The notes under the pieces were generated by a model. It was not told where the DNA came from and ran no database searches. It saw only the letters and a list, made by a program, of their open reading frames with translations. A program made the position numbers and the translations under genes. Shown in pieces: positions 43,057 through 52,251 of a stretch of DNA of 64,000 nucleotides. Origin of the DNA: Thermoactinomyces daqus (GTDB taxonomy: Bacteria > Bacillota > Bacilli > Thermoactinomycetales > Thermoactinomycetaceae); the NCBI RefSeq assembly GCF_000763315.1, contig NZ_JPST01000020.1, positions 1 to 64,000 of the forward strand. Direction: 5' to 3'. Positions within the stretch are counted from its first letter, which is position 1. Each line of letters begins with the position of its first letter.

Positions 43057-43791
43057 ATGTCTCAACCGATCCTCATTTTCTCTCACATTCCGAAAACCGG
43101 CGGGCTGACCTTGCGCAAAATTATCGACCAGCATTTTGCTCCGCATCATATCTATAAATATCCGGCTCATCATCAGGCACGTGTCCTCAACCTCGTGCCA
43201 CAGTCCAAAATCTCCCATATCCGCTGCGTCTATGGTCATTGCCGCTTCGGAGTACACCGTCATTTTGACCGGCCATTTCAATATATCACGATGTTGCGCG
43301 ATCCACTGAAACGAATCATTTCATCCTATTACTTTATTCGCTCCAGTCCCAGCAACAGGCTTCACAATAAAGTAAATAAAATGAGTCTGGAAGAGTATAT
43401 CTTCAGCCGCGATCCGCGGATTAGCCTTCCGTTGCATAATCACCAAACCCGTTTCATCTCGGGCAAAAATGATCCCGACATCAAACTGGCGATGGAAAAC
43501 ATCCGCAAGCATTATCTCTTCGTCGGCATTACGGAAATGTATCCTGAATCCGTTTTTATGCTGAACCGGCTGATGGGATGGAAACATAAGCCTTACAGCA
43601 AAGAAAACATCACCAAAAACAAGCCGAAAAAAATCCCGTTGTCCGATCAGGCAATCCGGCACATCAAGGAACAAAACGCTTTGGATTATCAAATCTATGA
43701 ATATTGCAAAGAGCAGTTGACCAATCAGATCAAAAATCTGCCGGAACCGGCCAAGGAAAGGATGGATCGTTTCATAGGCGCAAATCGGTGA
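43057..43791 (+). CDS. Sulfotransferase family protein
   Basis: A 244-residue PAPS-dependent sulfotransferase. The 5'-phosphosulfate loop is FSHIPKTGGLTLRKII (9-24) and the 3'-phosphate site is MLRDPLKRIISSYYF (about 80-94). The C-terminal half has LPLHNHQTRFISG and a typical NRLMGW block. The type (family 2) resembles small carbohydrate or polysaccharide sulfotransferases, which are uncommon in Firmicutes. The ATG follows AAAGGGGCGGG. There is no glycan operon beside it, so the acceptor is unknown. Confidence 0.82.
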   Translation: MSQPILIFSHIPKTGGLTLRKIIDQHFAPHHIYKYPAHHQARVLNLVPQSKISHIRCVYGHCRFGVHRHFDRPFQYITMLRDPLKRIISSYYFIRSSPSNRLHNKVNKMSLEEYIFSRDPRISLPLHNHQTRFISGKNDPDIKLAMENIRKHYLFVGITEMYPESVFMLNRLMGWKHKPYSKENITKNKPKKIPLSDQAIRHIKEQNALDYQIYEYCKEQLTNQIKNLPEPAKERMDRFIGANR

Positions 43792-43890
43792 ATTCGGGTT
43801 GAAGGGGGTGACCAATCCCCTTCCTCTCCCACCGGCCTTCAGCCTGTTCGTACATACCCACGTTGAAACGCATGCCCGGAACAAGTGCAT

Positions 43891-43926
43891 AACAAAAAGC
43901 CCCCCTCTTGCGGGAAGCTTTTTGTT
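43891..43926. terminator. Bidirectional terminator
   Basis: AACAAAAAGC (43891-43900) pairs with GCTTTTTGTT (43917-43926) and serves the convergent sulfotransferase and Q-rich protein genes. Confidence 0.88.
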
Positions 43927-43936
43927 ATTTCCACCC

Positions 43937-44263
43937 TTAACGGGAAAAAGGGTATTGATTCGGCGCCACAAATGTATTGGGACCGTGATACTGGTTCGGC
44001 GGGCTGTATTGGTTATGGGGTGTGGGATACTGGTTGGACGGAGGCATCGGCAAAGCCTTTTGTTGTTGCTGTTGCTGTTGCGGCTGAGTCTCCTCTTCCA
44101 GTCCCTCCATCCCGAATTCCTCCAGGACACGGCGGGCCAGTTTCAGTTCATCATTGACCATTTCATCTTGATCTTTCGACTTGAGCAAAAGATTTTGATA
44201 TTGCAAAAGAGCCTCTTCAATCAGGTCCAGTTCGGCTTTTGTCAAATTAACTGTGATTTTCAT
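43937..44263 (-). CDS. Hypothetical protein with poly-Q tract and PNQY-type repeats
   Basis: A 108-residue protein in two parts. Residues 1-58 form a helical, charged domain (MKITVNLTKAELDLIEEALL, DELKLARRVLEEFGMEG). Residues 59-108 are low-complexity: seven consecutive Q, then NQYPTPHNQYSPPNQYHG and PNQYPF, i.e. repeated NQY units spaced by prolines. AAGGAG lies 9 bases before the ATG. No signal peptide. Tyr/Asn/Gln-rich tails occur in spore coat or adhesion proteins, but no family is recognised. Confidence 0.65.
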   Translation of the reverse strand: MKITVNLTKAELDLIEEALLQYQNLLLKSKDQDEMVNDELKLARRVLEEFGMEGLEEETQPQQQQQQQKALPMPPSNQYPTPHNQYSPPNQYHGPNTFVAPNQYPFSR

Positions 44264-44511
44264 TATTTCTACTCCTTTAACCTTATCCTATCACTACCTA
44301 TATCATAATCGGATCGAAATAACAAAACAACAAAAACTCGCACTGGTTGATTTTATATTCAAATGCTCTTCTCACATCAAAATCAGTTTTATTTTCTTTA
44401 AAAATGTATTTATTCCATGCAATCTCCAATTGTCCCGCCCTTCATTCCATGGAAAAGTGACGTTCTGATTCAAGCGGATTCCCTGCTTACCACTAATCAC
44501 GTCTGCTTCAC

Positions 44512-46338
44512 TTATTTCTGGCCATCATCTTTTTCATCGATCTTTTTTTCCGCTTTTTCCATCTGAGCCAGCAACTCCATTACCTGTTGAAAGATTTGCA
44601 TGGCTCGCGGATCTCCGTCGTCCGGAACCGAACGAAGGACGACAGCCACCGCATATCGCGGATGGTCGGCGGGACCGAATCCGATCATCCATTTATTATA
44701 CTTGTCTTTCTTTACACCGACCTGGGCCGTTCCCGTCTTGCCCGCCAATGGCCATGGGGCACGGGAGACAGATTTGCCCGTCCCGTCCGTCACCACCTTT
44801 CGCATCATTTTTTTGACGGCATTCAGCGCATCCGCTTTGATCGGCTTTGCACCCGGGATGAACTGGTTGCGAAAGCGGTAGAGGACCCGCCCGTTCTGAT
44901 CGCAAATTTCCTTCACCAGTCTGGGTTCCAGCGTTTTTCCCCTGTGAAACAGAGAAGTGATCATATTGACCGCCTGAAGCGGTGTCATCTTGACATCATG
45001 CTGCCCGATTCCGGTTTGTGCCAGAACACCCGGATCATTTGCCTGCGTGTTTTTAGCGAAAATCAGCCCGGTCTGCTCTTCCGGCAACTGGGAAAAATGC
45101 GCTTCATCAAAAACGCGGCCGTTCCAGATCACCTCTTGCGCAAGCCCCAACCGCTTGGCATAGGAGGAGAGTTTTTGAGCACCGAGTGTCTGTGCAACTG
45201 TTCCCAATACGACATTGCAGGAATTGGCATAGGCGTCGGCAAAGGTTTCCCGTCCGTGCCCTTTGGGATTGTCATCGTGCAAGTGATACCGGTCCAGTTT
45301 TCCATTGCAGTAAAAAACGGTGTCGGGTTTAACCAATCCTGTATCAAGCGCGGCGACCGCGACCACCGTCTTGAAGATCGATCCCGGTGTCGCTTCCATC
45401 ACGGCCCGGTTTTCCCAGGGATTTTTCTCATCCTCTATCGTCGTCCCTTTCGGGCTGCTCGCCATGGCCAAAATATCCCCGTCGGCAATCTGCTGCACCA
45501 CCACTGCACCGTCTTCCATCCGCTTCTCTTTCATCAATTCTTCCACTTGCCGCTGCAGTTCCTTGTCAATCGTGGTCACAATGGTTTTCGGAGGATCTTC
45601 ATTAATTCCGCCGATTTTCTTTTGAAGCATCTGTACTCCGGTCAGCGGCCTGCCGGTTTGAGTGGTGGTATAGACGAGAAGATCTTCATTTTCTCCATGC
45701 AAAAAAGGCTCAAAAGCCGCTTCCAATCCGGAAATCCCCAAGAGAGACTGGCTGTTCCATTTTCCGCTTTCCACTTCCGGTTCAAACCATTTTTTCATCA
45801 GCAACGGACTGCGAACCACTTGACCGATCACCTGTTGCCCAAGCTGATTCAAGGTCATTCGCTGATCGGACATGACCGTTCGCACGGCCGGCAGGTGAAG
45901 GGCATCGATCTTTTCTTTCTGATCCGGTGTCAGGATCAGCTCCCTGCCGTCTTCCCGCGTCAGAATCATCGGTGTCCGCAACCGGGTCACCAGCGATATG
46001 AACTCTTTCATCGGATAGTGGATAAGATCGGTAATAGCTCTCACTTTTTTTTGCTGATAGGCAATTTGTTCTTCAGACTGGGGAAAAACGAGCAAATGCC
46101 AATTCTTTTCCCCCACGAGTGACTTTCCGTTGCGGTCCAGGATCTCCCCGCGTCCGCTGTCGATGACGACTTCCTTATTCTGTCGCGATTGCGCCATTGC
46201 AATCAGGTCCACTTGCTCATCAAACAAGGAAAACGATCTGGTGGATGCGATTTGAATCATATACAGCCTGAAGATAATCCCCATAAAAGCGATGATGAAC
46301 AAAAGGCTGACGATCCAGCTCCTTCGTATTTTTCTCAT
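44512..46338 (-). CDS. Penicillin-binding transpeptidase, class B (PbpI/YrrR-like)
   Basis: A 608-residue class B PBP: N-terminal membrane anchor (WIVSLLFIIAFMGIIFRLYMIQI), pedestal domain to about 250, and transpeptidase domain with TPGSIFK (S320, K323), NSCN (S373-x-N375) and AGKTGTAQ (K534-T-G). All catalytic motifs are intact. In B. subtilis yrrR (pbpI, PBP4b) lies in the same neighbourhood as mltG, alaS and ruvX, so this is likely its counterpart, cross-linking peptidoglycan outside the membrane. The ATG at 46338 behind GGGGTGG is preferred, as it directly precedes the anchor. Confidence 0.9.
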   Translation of the reverse strand: MRKIRRSWIVSLLFIIAFMGIIFRLYMIQIASTRSFSLFDEQVDLIAMAQSRQNKEVVIDSGRGEILDRNGKSLVGEKNWHLLVFPQSEEQIAYQQKKVRAITDLIHYPMKEFISLVTRLRTPMILTREDGRELILTPDQKEKIDALHLPAVRTVMSDQRMTLNQLGQQVIGQVVRSPLLMKKWFEPEVESGKWNSQSLLGISGLEAAFEPFLHGENEDLLVYTTTQTGRPLTGVQMLQKKIGGINEDPPKTIVTTIDKELQRQVEELMKEKRMEDGAVVVQQIADGDILAMASSPKGTTIEDEKNPWENRAVMEATPGSIFKTVVAVAALDTGLVKPDTVFYCNGKLDRYHLHDDNPKGHGRETFADAYANSCNVVLGTVAQTLGAQKLSSYAKRLGLAQEVIWNGRVFDEAHFSQLPEEQTGLIFAKNTQANDPGVLAQTGIGQHDVKMTPLQAVNMITSLFHRGKTLEPRLVKEICDQNGRVLYRFRNQFIPGAKPIKADALNAVKKMMRKVVTDGTGKSVSRAPWPLAGKTGTAQVGVKKDKYNKWMIGFGPADHPRYAVAVVLRSVPDDGDPRAMQIFQQVMELLAQMEKAEKKIDEKDDGQK

Positions 46339-46504
46339 AGATTCCACCCCGCTCTTCTCTTTCTCCAGCATGGACAGGAAAAGAACGAGGTATACTTTTG
46401 GATGGATAAAAACTGTCATGACTTTGGCACACTCTGGGGATTAACACACGAAGCAAAAAGAGGGGGTTAAGGGGACACCGCTTTCCGGCACAAGATAGAC
46501 CGGC

Positions 46505-46532
46505 AAAAAAACCCCTCCGGTCTGGAGGGGGG
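46505..46532 (-). terminator. Terminator of mltG
   Basis: CCCCTCC and GGAGGGG pair on the minus strand around AGACC, followed by TTTTTTT. It separates mltG from the PBP gene. Confidence 0.9.
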
Positions 46533-46538
46533 GAGCTT

Positions 46539-47618
46539 TTATTGAGCTGTTGAAGATTTCTCTTTTAATTTACGTTCATTGGCGTTGCTTCTGGCTATAT
46601 CCCGATTATGCTCGGCCACGGTCGTCTCAAAATAGTGGAGGCCTGTCCCGTCACTGCGGGCAACATAATAGATGTACGGATGTTTTTTCGGACTCAGGGC
46701 CGCCTGCAATGATTGAACACCCGGGTTGCTGATCGGTCCCGGAGGCAATCCCTTGTTTAAATAGGTGTTGTAGGGATTGGGGATTTTCCGCAGTTTATGC
46801 ATGGGCATCTTTTGGCCCGTCAACATCTCAACATACAAAAAGGTGGCATCGATTCCCAGATGATCATCCTTGGGATCATTATTGTTCAAACGGTTGTAAA
46901 TCACGCCGGCAATGATCGGGAGCTCCGTCTTTACTTTTCCTTCTTTCTCCACCATCGAAGCAACCGTCACCCACTGATCAACTGTCATTCCCTTCATTGG
47001 CGGATTGGACTCCAAAATGTCCCGCGCATGAAGTTCTTCCATATGTTTGGCAAACTCACCCAGCATTTCATTGATAATCTCCTCGGGTGACTCTTCTTTA
47101 TAAAAATTATATGTAGCGGGATATAAATACCCTTCCAATTTGTATTTTCGGGCGGGGTTATTCGGGATCTCTTTTTCAAATTCATACTTGGGCTTTTTAT
47201 TGTTTAGATAATACAGGAACTTCTCTTTATCAAAGCCTTTTTGCTCCAAGGCATTGGCGATCTGCATGACATTCCATCCTTCTGGAATCGTCACCTTCAC
47301 TGTATTCTGTTCGCCCTTTTGAAATTTGGCAAGCATGTCATCCAGGGATTCGGTCGGTTCGATCTGGTATACTCCTGCTTGCAAATTGGTTTTATGTTTA
47401 TAAGCTGCATAGTAACGAAAAAAATAGGATCTTCTTATTAGATGTTTTTTCTGCAAAATTTCGCCGATTTGTACAAGTGAGGTATTTTTGGGTAATTCAA
47501 CTTCAACCGGTGCTGTCCGTTTGGGTGAACCCAACGTAAAAAACACAAACTGATATCCCAATACTCCCCAACCGGCAAGCAACACCAGCGTAAAGAAGAT
47601 GCGCCAGAACCATTTCAT
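46539..47618 (-). CDS. mltG: Endolytic murein transglycosylase
   Basis: A 359-residue YceG/MltG protein: N-terminal membrane helix (IFFTLVLLAGWGVLGYQF), a LysM-like region (KNTSLVQIGEILQKKHLI, VKVTIPEGWNVMQIANALEQKG), and the catalytic part with WVTVASMVEKEGKV (the active glutamate), IAGVIYNRLNNN and YNTYLNKGLPPGPISNPGVQSLQAAL. It cuts nascent glycan strands at the membrane. Same position as yrrL in B. subtilis. AAAGGAG precedes the ATG. Confidence 0.95.
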   Translation of the reverse strand: MKWFWRIFFTLVLLAGWGVLGYQFVFFTLGSPKRTAPVEVELPKNTSLVQIGEILQKKHLIRRSYFFRYYAAYKHKTNLQAGVYQIEPTESLDDMLAKFQKGEQNTVKVTIPEGWNVMQIANALEQKGFDKEKFLYYLNNKKPKYEFEKEIPNNPARKYKLEGYLYPATYNFYKEESPEEIINEMLGEFAKHMEELHARDILESNPPMKGMTVDQWVTVASMVEKEGKVKTELPIIAGVIYNRLNNNDPKDDHLGIDATFLYVEMLTGQKMPMHKLRKIPNPYNTYLNKGLPPGPISNPGVQSLQAALSPKKHPYIYYVARSDGTGLHYFETTVAEHNRDIARSNANERKLKEKSSTAQ

Positions 47619-47697
47619 TATTTAAAGACTCCTTTTTCCCCTTTATACCTTCTTTCCCGAAAAACCTTTATTTAATGTTAGCATAGATTTTAAAAAA

Positions 47698-47721
47698 GAA
47701 AACGGGGAGATCTCCCCGTTT
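47698..47721. terminator. Palindromic terminator
   Basis: AAAACGGGGAGA and TCTCCCCGTTTT form a 12-base perfect palindrome adjoining the stop of the 96-residue protein gene, with T-rich flanks on both strands. It closes the alaS-side operon before mltG. Confidence 0.8.
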
Positions 47722-48012
47722 TTATTGAAAGTCATGAAAATATAACATTTCGTCTACAGCTTCGGCAATATTTTCCCACTCGGTTTCATCATCAATTTCC
47801 ACAATCTGCCCCTGCTTGACCCGAAAGAGATATGCATCATCCGGATGATCATCGTGTTTTTGCAAAACAGCGTAATGTTCACCGTTCACTTCCATTTCAC
47901 TGAGAACGCGATAAGGGACGGGATTGCCATTGTCCGATGGGTACTGAAGCGGTTCGCCCGGGTGCAGGCGATTCCGTAAGATATAGACTTCTCTGGGTCC
48001 TGATTGATTCAT
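47722..48012 (-). CDS. Hypothetical acidic protein (96 aa), DUF1292-like
   Basis: A 96-residue acidic protein (PYRVLSEMEVNGEHYAVLQKHDD, DAYLFRVKQGQIVEIDDETEWENIAEAVDEMLY). The pattern of a strand-rich start and a terminal DDETEWENIAEAVDEM resembles the DUF1292/YrzB protein encoded directly upstream, so it may be a diverged duplicate. The ATG at 48012 follows AGAGGG. It ends the ruvX operon. Confidence 0.7.
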   Translation of the reverse strand: MNQSGPREVYILRNRLHPGEPLQYPSDNGNPVPYRVLSEMEVNGEHYAVLQKHDDHPDDAYLFRVKQGQIVEIDDETEWENIAEAVDEMLYFHDFQ

Positions 48013-48024
48013 CGTCAATCCCTC

Positions 48025-48348
48025 TTATTCACGATGGTCTTCTTCCTCTTCTAATTCTAACCCGCTAAAGAGTGTGTTAAACATTTCTTCCACCATATCC
48101 CATTCTTCTTCATTGTCCTCATCGATCATTTCAATCCGGAAATCGCCGTCCTCATCTTCATAGCGGAAAGCGAGCACTTCCTGGTAATCGTCTCCGTCAT
48201 CTTCTTCGTCTTCCTCGGCGGGTGTGACGAACATATATTTTTTTCCTGTTTCGTCATGCTCAAACGTAAACATGATTTCAAATTTCTCTTCTTCCCCGTC
48301 TTCATTGGGAATGATCAAGTATTCCGGTTCATGGGTGTGATCCGTCAT
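48025..48348 (-). CDS. DUF1292 domain-containing protein (YrzB type)
   Basis: A 107-residue, highly acidic protein (IIPNEDGEEEKFEIMFTFEHDETGKKYMFVTP, EEDEEDDGDDYQEVLAFRYED, NEEEWDMVEEMFNTLF). This is the DUF1292 family, always found between ruvX and mltG in Bacillales; molecular role unknown. The ATG overlaps the end of ruvX by 20 bases, behind GAGGAGG, so the two are cotranslated. Confidence 0.92.
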   Translation of the reverse strand: MTDHTHEPEYLIIPNEDGEEEKFEIMFTFEHDETGKKYMFVTPAEEDEEDDGDDYQEVLAFRYEDEDGDFRIEMIDEDNEEEWDMVEEMFNTLFSGLELEEEEDHRE

Positions 48349-48802
48349 GTGTCTGCCTCCTCTTCGCGTCCAAAAACCCTTGCAAAATCCAAGTTGCGGC
48401 CATTTGGTCGATTACTTTTTTTCGTTTGCGGCGCGAAACATCCGCCGTGATCAGCGTTCGTTCCGCGCCGGCTGTAGATAAGCGTTCATCCCAGAGATGC
48501 ACGGGAAGAGAGTAGCGCTCCTTGAGCTCTTCCGCCACTTTTATGCACAGCTCCCCGCGCGGGCCGATGGTTCCGTTCATGTTACGCGGCAAACCGACCA
48601 CAATCTCTTTCACATGAAGGCTTTCCATTAATTTGTCCATCTCGGAGAGCCAATCTGCATGCTTTCGGTCGATCACTTTCACTCCTTGAGCCGTCCACCC
48701 GAGGGAATCGCTGACGGCTACACCGATCCTGCGATCACCGATATCAAGTCCGAGCACTCTGGATGAACCATCTATATCCAAGGAAAACTCATCCAAACCC
48801 AT
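48329..48802 (-). CDS. ruvX: Putative pre-16S rRNA nuclease / Holliday junction resolvase-like protein RuvX (YqgF)
   Basis: A 157-residue RNase H-fold protein: VLGLDIGDRRIGVAVSDSLGWTAQG contains the first metal aspartate, VKEIVVGLPRNMNGTIGPRG is the family signature, and LWDERLSTAGAERTLI and KRKKVIDQMAATWILQGFLD complete the site. In E. coli the protein trims the 5' end of 16S rRNA; resolvase activity was proposed from the fold. It lies between ireB and the DUF1292 gene as in B. subtilis (yrrK). Confidence 0.94.
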   Translation of the reverse strand: MGLDEFSLDIDGSSRVLGLDIGDRRIGVAVSDSLGWTAQGVKVIDRKHADWLSEMDKLMESLHVKEIVVGLPRNMNGTIGPRGELCIKVAEELKERYSLPVHLWDERLSTAGAERTLITADVSRRKRKKVIDQMAATWILQGFLDAKRRQTHDGSHP

Positions 48803-48814
48803 GGTCGTTTCCTT

Positions 48815-49063
48815 TCATTTTTTTGCTTCGAGGTAAAATTTCACCAGTTCTTCAACCAGTTCGTCGCGTTCAAGCTTGCGGATCATTGTGCGAGCATTCT
48901 TATGGCGAGGAATGTAAGCCGGGTCTCCGGAAATGAGATAACCCACGATTTGATTGATCGGGTTATAACCCTTCTCCTTTAAGGCTTCATATACATGAAA
49001 CAGGACGTCTTTCGGATCGACATTTTGATCTCCCCGAAAATTGAATTTCATCGTTTCATCCAT
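48815..49063 (-). CDS. IreB family regulatory phosphoprotein (YrzL/DUF965)
   Basis: An 82-residue protein: [69 protein letters not shown] is nearly the consensus of the IreB family. In Enterococcus IreB is phosphorylated by the Ser/Thr kinase IreK; the N-terminal threonine region (DETMKFNF) is the site type. The ATG at 49063 is placed behind AGAGGTGTGAG. Genes alaS-ireB-ruvX form the conserved operon. Confidence 0.93.
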   Translation of the reverse strand: MDETMKFNFRGDQNVDPKDVLFHVYEALKEKGYNPINQIVGYLISGDPAYIPRHKNARTMIRKLERDELVEELVKFYLEAKK

Positions 49064-49146
49064 GGATAATCTCACACCTCTTTCGTTTGGATGACCAGCT
49101 TTTTACTTCTTCGCCTTTGCTCGGACATTATCCTTTCATTTTAAAA

Positions 49147-51771
49147 TTACTTTTGCTCCTTTATCCATTCATATACCCGTTTCAGTGCATCAGGCAAACG
49201 TTCGGGTTGTTTTCCGCCAGCCTGAGCCATATCAGGACGGCCACCTCCGCCGCCTCCGCATAAGGTCGCCACCTCTTTGACCAGCTTGCCGGCATGAAGG
49301 CCTTCCTTGACAAACTTCGGCGAGATGGAAGCGACGATCTGCACTTTTCCGCCCGATGCGGAACCGAGCACAATCACCCCTTCTGCCAGTTGCCGGCGCA
49401 AGTCGTCAACCATGGAGCGAAGCCCTTCCATATCCCCTGCTTCCACTTGGGCGGCCAAAACCGGAATGCCCGCCACTTCCTGAACCTGACTTTCCAATTG
49501 GGAAGCAGCCGCACGATTCACTTTCGCTTTGAGCGACTCATTTTCGCGCGCCATCTCTTTCATCCGCTCCTGCAATTGTTCAATGCGGGCGACCAAATCC
49601 TGCGGGTTTGCTTTTAAACATTCGGCAGCTTCCTGCAACAGATTTAATTTTGCTTCCACGTAGGCATAGGCATGCCGGCCGGTTACTGCTTCAATTCGGC
49701 GTGTGCCCGATCCGATTCCGCTTTCGCTGACAATCTTGAACTGCCCGATCTCCCCTGTGCTGTGAACATGGGTTCCGCCGCACAATTCCAGGCTGTAGTC
49801 CCCTACTTTCACAACGCGTACCACTTCACCGTATTTTTCGCCAAACAGAGCCATTGCCCCCATCGCTTTGGCTTCATCAAGCGGTTTGATCATGGTTTCC
49901 ACTATAGTATTTGCCCAGATCTGCTCGTTTACACGCCGTTCGACATCCTGAATTTCTTCCGCCGTCATCGCCCCGACATGGGTAAAGTCGAAGCGGAGGC
50001 GATCCGGTGCAACGAGAGAACCAGCCTGGTTGACATGGGTTCCGAGAACTTCTTTCAAAGCTTTGTGCAACAAGTGAGTGGCGGTGTGGTTTTTCACGAT
50101 GTCCTGACGAAGGCTTCCATCGATCTGCGCCTGGGCGGATTCGCCGACAGAGACGCTGCCCTCTTCCACCACGACTGTATGAACGTGTTCACCGCGCGGC
50201 CCTTTTTGCACGTCTGTCACACGAAGGCGGCCATGACCGGTCACAATGGTTCCGCGGTCAGCCACTTGCCCTCCGCTCTCAGCGTAAAACGGGGTTTTGG
50301 CAAGAAGGAGAAGCCCTGTTTGCCCCTGGCTCAATTGATCCACCAGTTCGTTCTCGCGGATGATGGCCACAATTTCCGTCCCGGTTTCCCATACCCCGTA
50401 ACCGACAAACTCGCTTTCCACCTTCAGTTCGTCCAACGGTCCTCCTTGAACCTTCATGCTGTTCACATCCTGACGGGCGGACCGTGCCCGCTCCCTCTGC
50501 CGTTCCATTTCCTTTTCAAAACCTTCCCGGTCGACACTCAGGCCGTGCTCCCGGGCGAAATCTTCGGTTAAGTCGAGCGGAAAACCATAGGTGTCGTATA
50601 ATTTGAACGCTTCCGTTCCCGTGATGGCTGTACGCCCTTCGGACCGGGCTTTCTCCACGACCCCTTCTAAAATATGCAGTCCTTCTGTCAATGTTTCCAG
50701 AAAGCGCTCCTCTTCCCCTTTGATCACCCGTTCGATAAACTCCCGTTTCCCGGCAGGTTCCGGATAAAAGTCACGCATCACATCGGCAACGACGCCCGTC
50801 AATTCATAAAGGAACGGGCGCGTCATTCCCAGTTTTCTGCCGTAACGGACAGCCCGGCGCAACAAGCGGCGCAATACATAGCCCCGGCCCTCATTGGAAG
50901 GCAGCACCCCATCGGCCACCGCAAAAACGATCGTGCGGATATGGTCCGCGATTACTTTAAGGGCGATATCCGTTTCGCGATCCGCTCCGTACCTTACCCC
51001 TGCTTTCTCGCATGTAGCCTGAATGATTGGCCGGAACAGGTCCGTATCATAGTTGGTAGGAACGTTCTGCATGACGGAAGCCATCCGCTCCAGACCCATC
51101 CCGGTATCAATGTTCTTCTGCGGAAGCGGGGTGTAAGAACCGTCCGGATTATGGTTGTATTGGGAAAAAACGAGGTTCCAGATCTCAAGGAAACGTTCAT
51201 TTTCCCCGCCCGGGTAGCATTCCGGATCATTCGGATCGCACCATTCTTCTCCCCGGTCATAAAAGATCTCCGTATTCGGTCCGCTCGGACCCTCCCCGAT
51301 ATCCCAGAAGTTGTCTTCCAATTTGATAATCCGCTCTTCTGGAATGCCGATTTTTTCATGCCATAACCGGTAAGCTTCATCATCTTCCGGATGGATGGTG
51401 ACCGACAGACGATCCGGATTCAATCCCATCCATTGAGGGCTGGTCAAAAACTCCCACGCCCAGGTAATCGCTTCTTCCTTGAAATAATCCCCGACAGAAA
51501 AATTGCCCAGCATCTCGAAAAAGGTATGGTGGCGCGCCGTATAACCGACATTTTCGATGTCATTGGTGCGAATCGCTTTTTGCGAATTGACAAGCCGCGG
51601 GTTTTCGGGTTTCACCCGTCCATCAAAGTATTTTTTCAGCGTTGCCACGCCACTGTTGATCCAGAGCAGGGTGGGATCATCGACCGGAACGAGTGAAGCG
51701 CTGGGTTCGATTTTGTGACCTTTTTGCGCAAAGAAGTCCAAAAACTTGCGACGAATTTCACTTGCTTTCAT
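49147..51771 (-). CDS. alaS: Alanyl-tRNA synthetase
   Basis: An 874-residue AlaRS with all parts: class II core ([58 protein letters not shown]), editing domain with the zinc ligands HTATHLLH and [13 protein letters not shown], a coiled coil (about 725-770) and the C-Ala/DHHA1 domain ending [16 protein letters not shown]. It charges tRNA-Ala and clears mischarged Ser/Gly. A T-box leader precedes it, so expression follows uncharged tRNA-Ala. ireB and ruvX follow on the same strand. Confidence 0.97.
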   Translation of the reverse strand: MKASEIRRKFLDFFAQKGHKIEPSASLVPVDDPTLLWINSGVATLKKYFDGRVKPENPRLVNSQKAIRTNDIENVGYTARHHTFFEMLGNFSVGDYFKEEAITWAWEFLTSPQWMGLNPDRLSVTIHPEDDEAYRLWHEKIGIPEERIIKLEDNFWDIGEGPSGPNTEIFYDRGEEWCDPNDPECYPGGENERFLEIWNLVFSQYNHNPDGSYTPLPQKNIDTGMGLERMASVMQNVPTNYDTDLFRPIIQATCEKAGVRYGADRETDIALKVIADHIRTIVFAVADGVLPSNEGRGYVLRRLLRRAVRYGRKLGMTRPFLYELTGVVADVMRDFYPEPAGKREFIERVIKGEEERFLETLTEGLHILEGVVEKARSEGRTAITGTEAFKLYDTYGFPLDLTEDFAREHGLSVDREGFEKEMERQRERARSARQDVNSMKVQGGPLDELKVESEFVGYGVWETGTEIVAIIRENELVDQLSQGQTGLLLLAKTPFYAESGGQVADRGTIVTGHGRLRVTDVQKGPRGEHVHTVVVEEGSVSVGESAQAQIDGSLRQDIVKNHTATHLLHKALKEVLGTHVNQAGSLVAPDRLRFDFTHVGAMTAEEIQDVERRVNEQIWANTIVETMIKPLDEAKAMGAMALFGEKYGEVVRVVKVGDYSLELCGGTHVHSTGEIGQFKIVSESGIGSGTRRIEAVTGRHAYAYVEAKLNLLQEAAECLKANPQDLVARIEQLQERMKEMARENESLKAKVNRAAASQLESQVQEVAGIPVLAAQVEAGDMEGLRSMVDDLRRQLAEGVIVLGSASGGKVQIVASISPKFVKEGLHAGKLVKEVATLCGGGGGGRPDMAQAGGKQPERLPDALKRVYEWIKEQK

Positions 51772-51935
51772 GCGGAGTCCTCCTTTTCTCAGATTTCTGG
51801 TTCATGAATAAAGTGTTTCCGGAAGGGTCATGCGCGCTCCCGACCGTCAACAAAAGCACCATTCACCCTCCTGAATTTGCCAGAACGTTCATTCCAAGGT
51901 TGTGCTAAAGAAGATGAATGCTTTTATGAGCAACC

Positions 51936-52235
51936 AAAAAAGCCCTCCCGTCCTCAAATAAGGGACGAGAAGGCTTCCCGCGGTACCACCCTTTTTACCG
52001 CTTTATTTTTTCCCGAGCACCTGGCTCAGTATGTAATCACGGTCACTCTAGCAAAATAAGATAACGGCAAGTGATGCTCACTCACCGGCAGGGATTAGCT
52101 GCACTCGGGAACTGGCTGCAAACCTGTCTGTTCCGGGAAAACCTTCCAGCCACCGGGTTTTCCTCTCTGGCGGGGACAAGATCGCTCGGTTCCGTCATCA
52201 TCTTTAGCGCTTTGCAATTCACGATCTATTATACC
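51936..52235 (-). promoter_or_regulatory. T-box riboswitch of alaS
   Basis: The minus strand carries AGGGTGGTACCGCG (51979-51992), the canonical T-box, 3' to a Stem I region with GATGACGG, CCAGAGAGG (AG-bulge) and GGTGGCTGGAAGG. A strong terminator follows: AAGCCTTCTCGTCC paired with GGACGGGAGGGCTT and a T-run (51936-51975). Uncharged tRNA would pair with the T-box and favour the antiterminator. GCT and GCC triplets occur in the 3' part of Stem I, in keeping with Ala, but I cannot fix the specifier without folding. Confidence 0.93.
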
Positions 52236-52251
52236 CGCTTTGCACAAAATT

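Noticed and set aside
43937..44263. The Q/NQY-rich protein as the missing TOMM precursor
   Set aside because: It has no cysteine and few Ser/Thr in the tail, and lies 12 kb from the cassette.
44587..46122. A 511-codon plus-strand frame opposite the PBP gene
   Set aside because: Composition (His/Arg/Phe-rich) is that of an antisense frame, and the PBP with all catalytic motifs occupies the other strand.
47722..48012. Anti-CRISPR or toxin-like interpretation of the small acidic protein
   Set aside because: It lies in the conserved ruvX-DUF1292-mltG interval and resembles the DUF1292 neighbour, so a housekeeping paralogue is more likely.
49672..50571. A 299-codon plus-strand frame inside alaS
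   Set aside because: Antisense to the alanyl-tRNA synthetase editing domain; no independent support.
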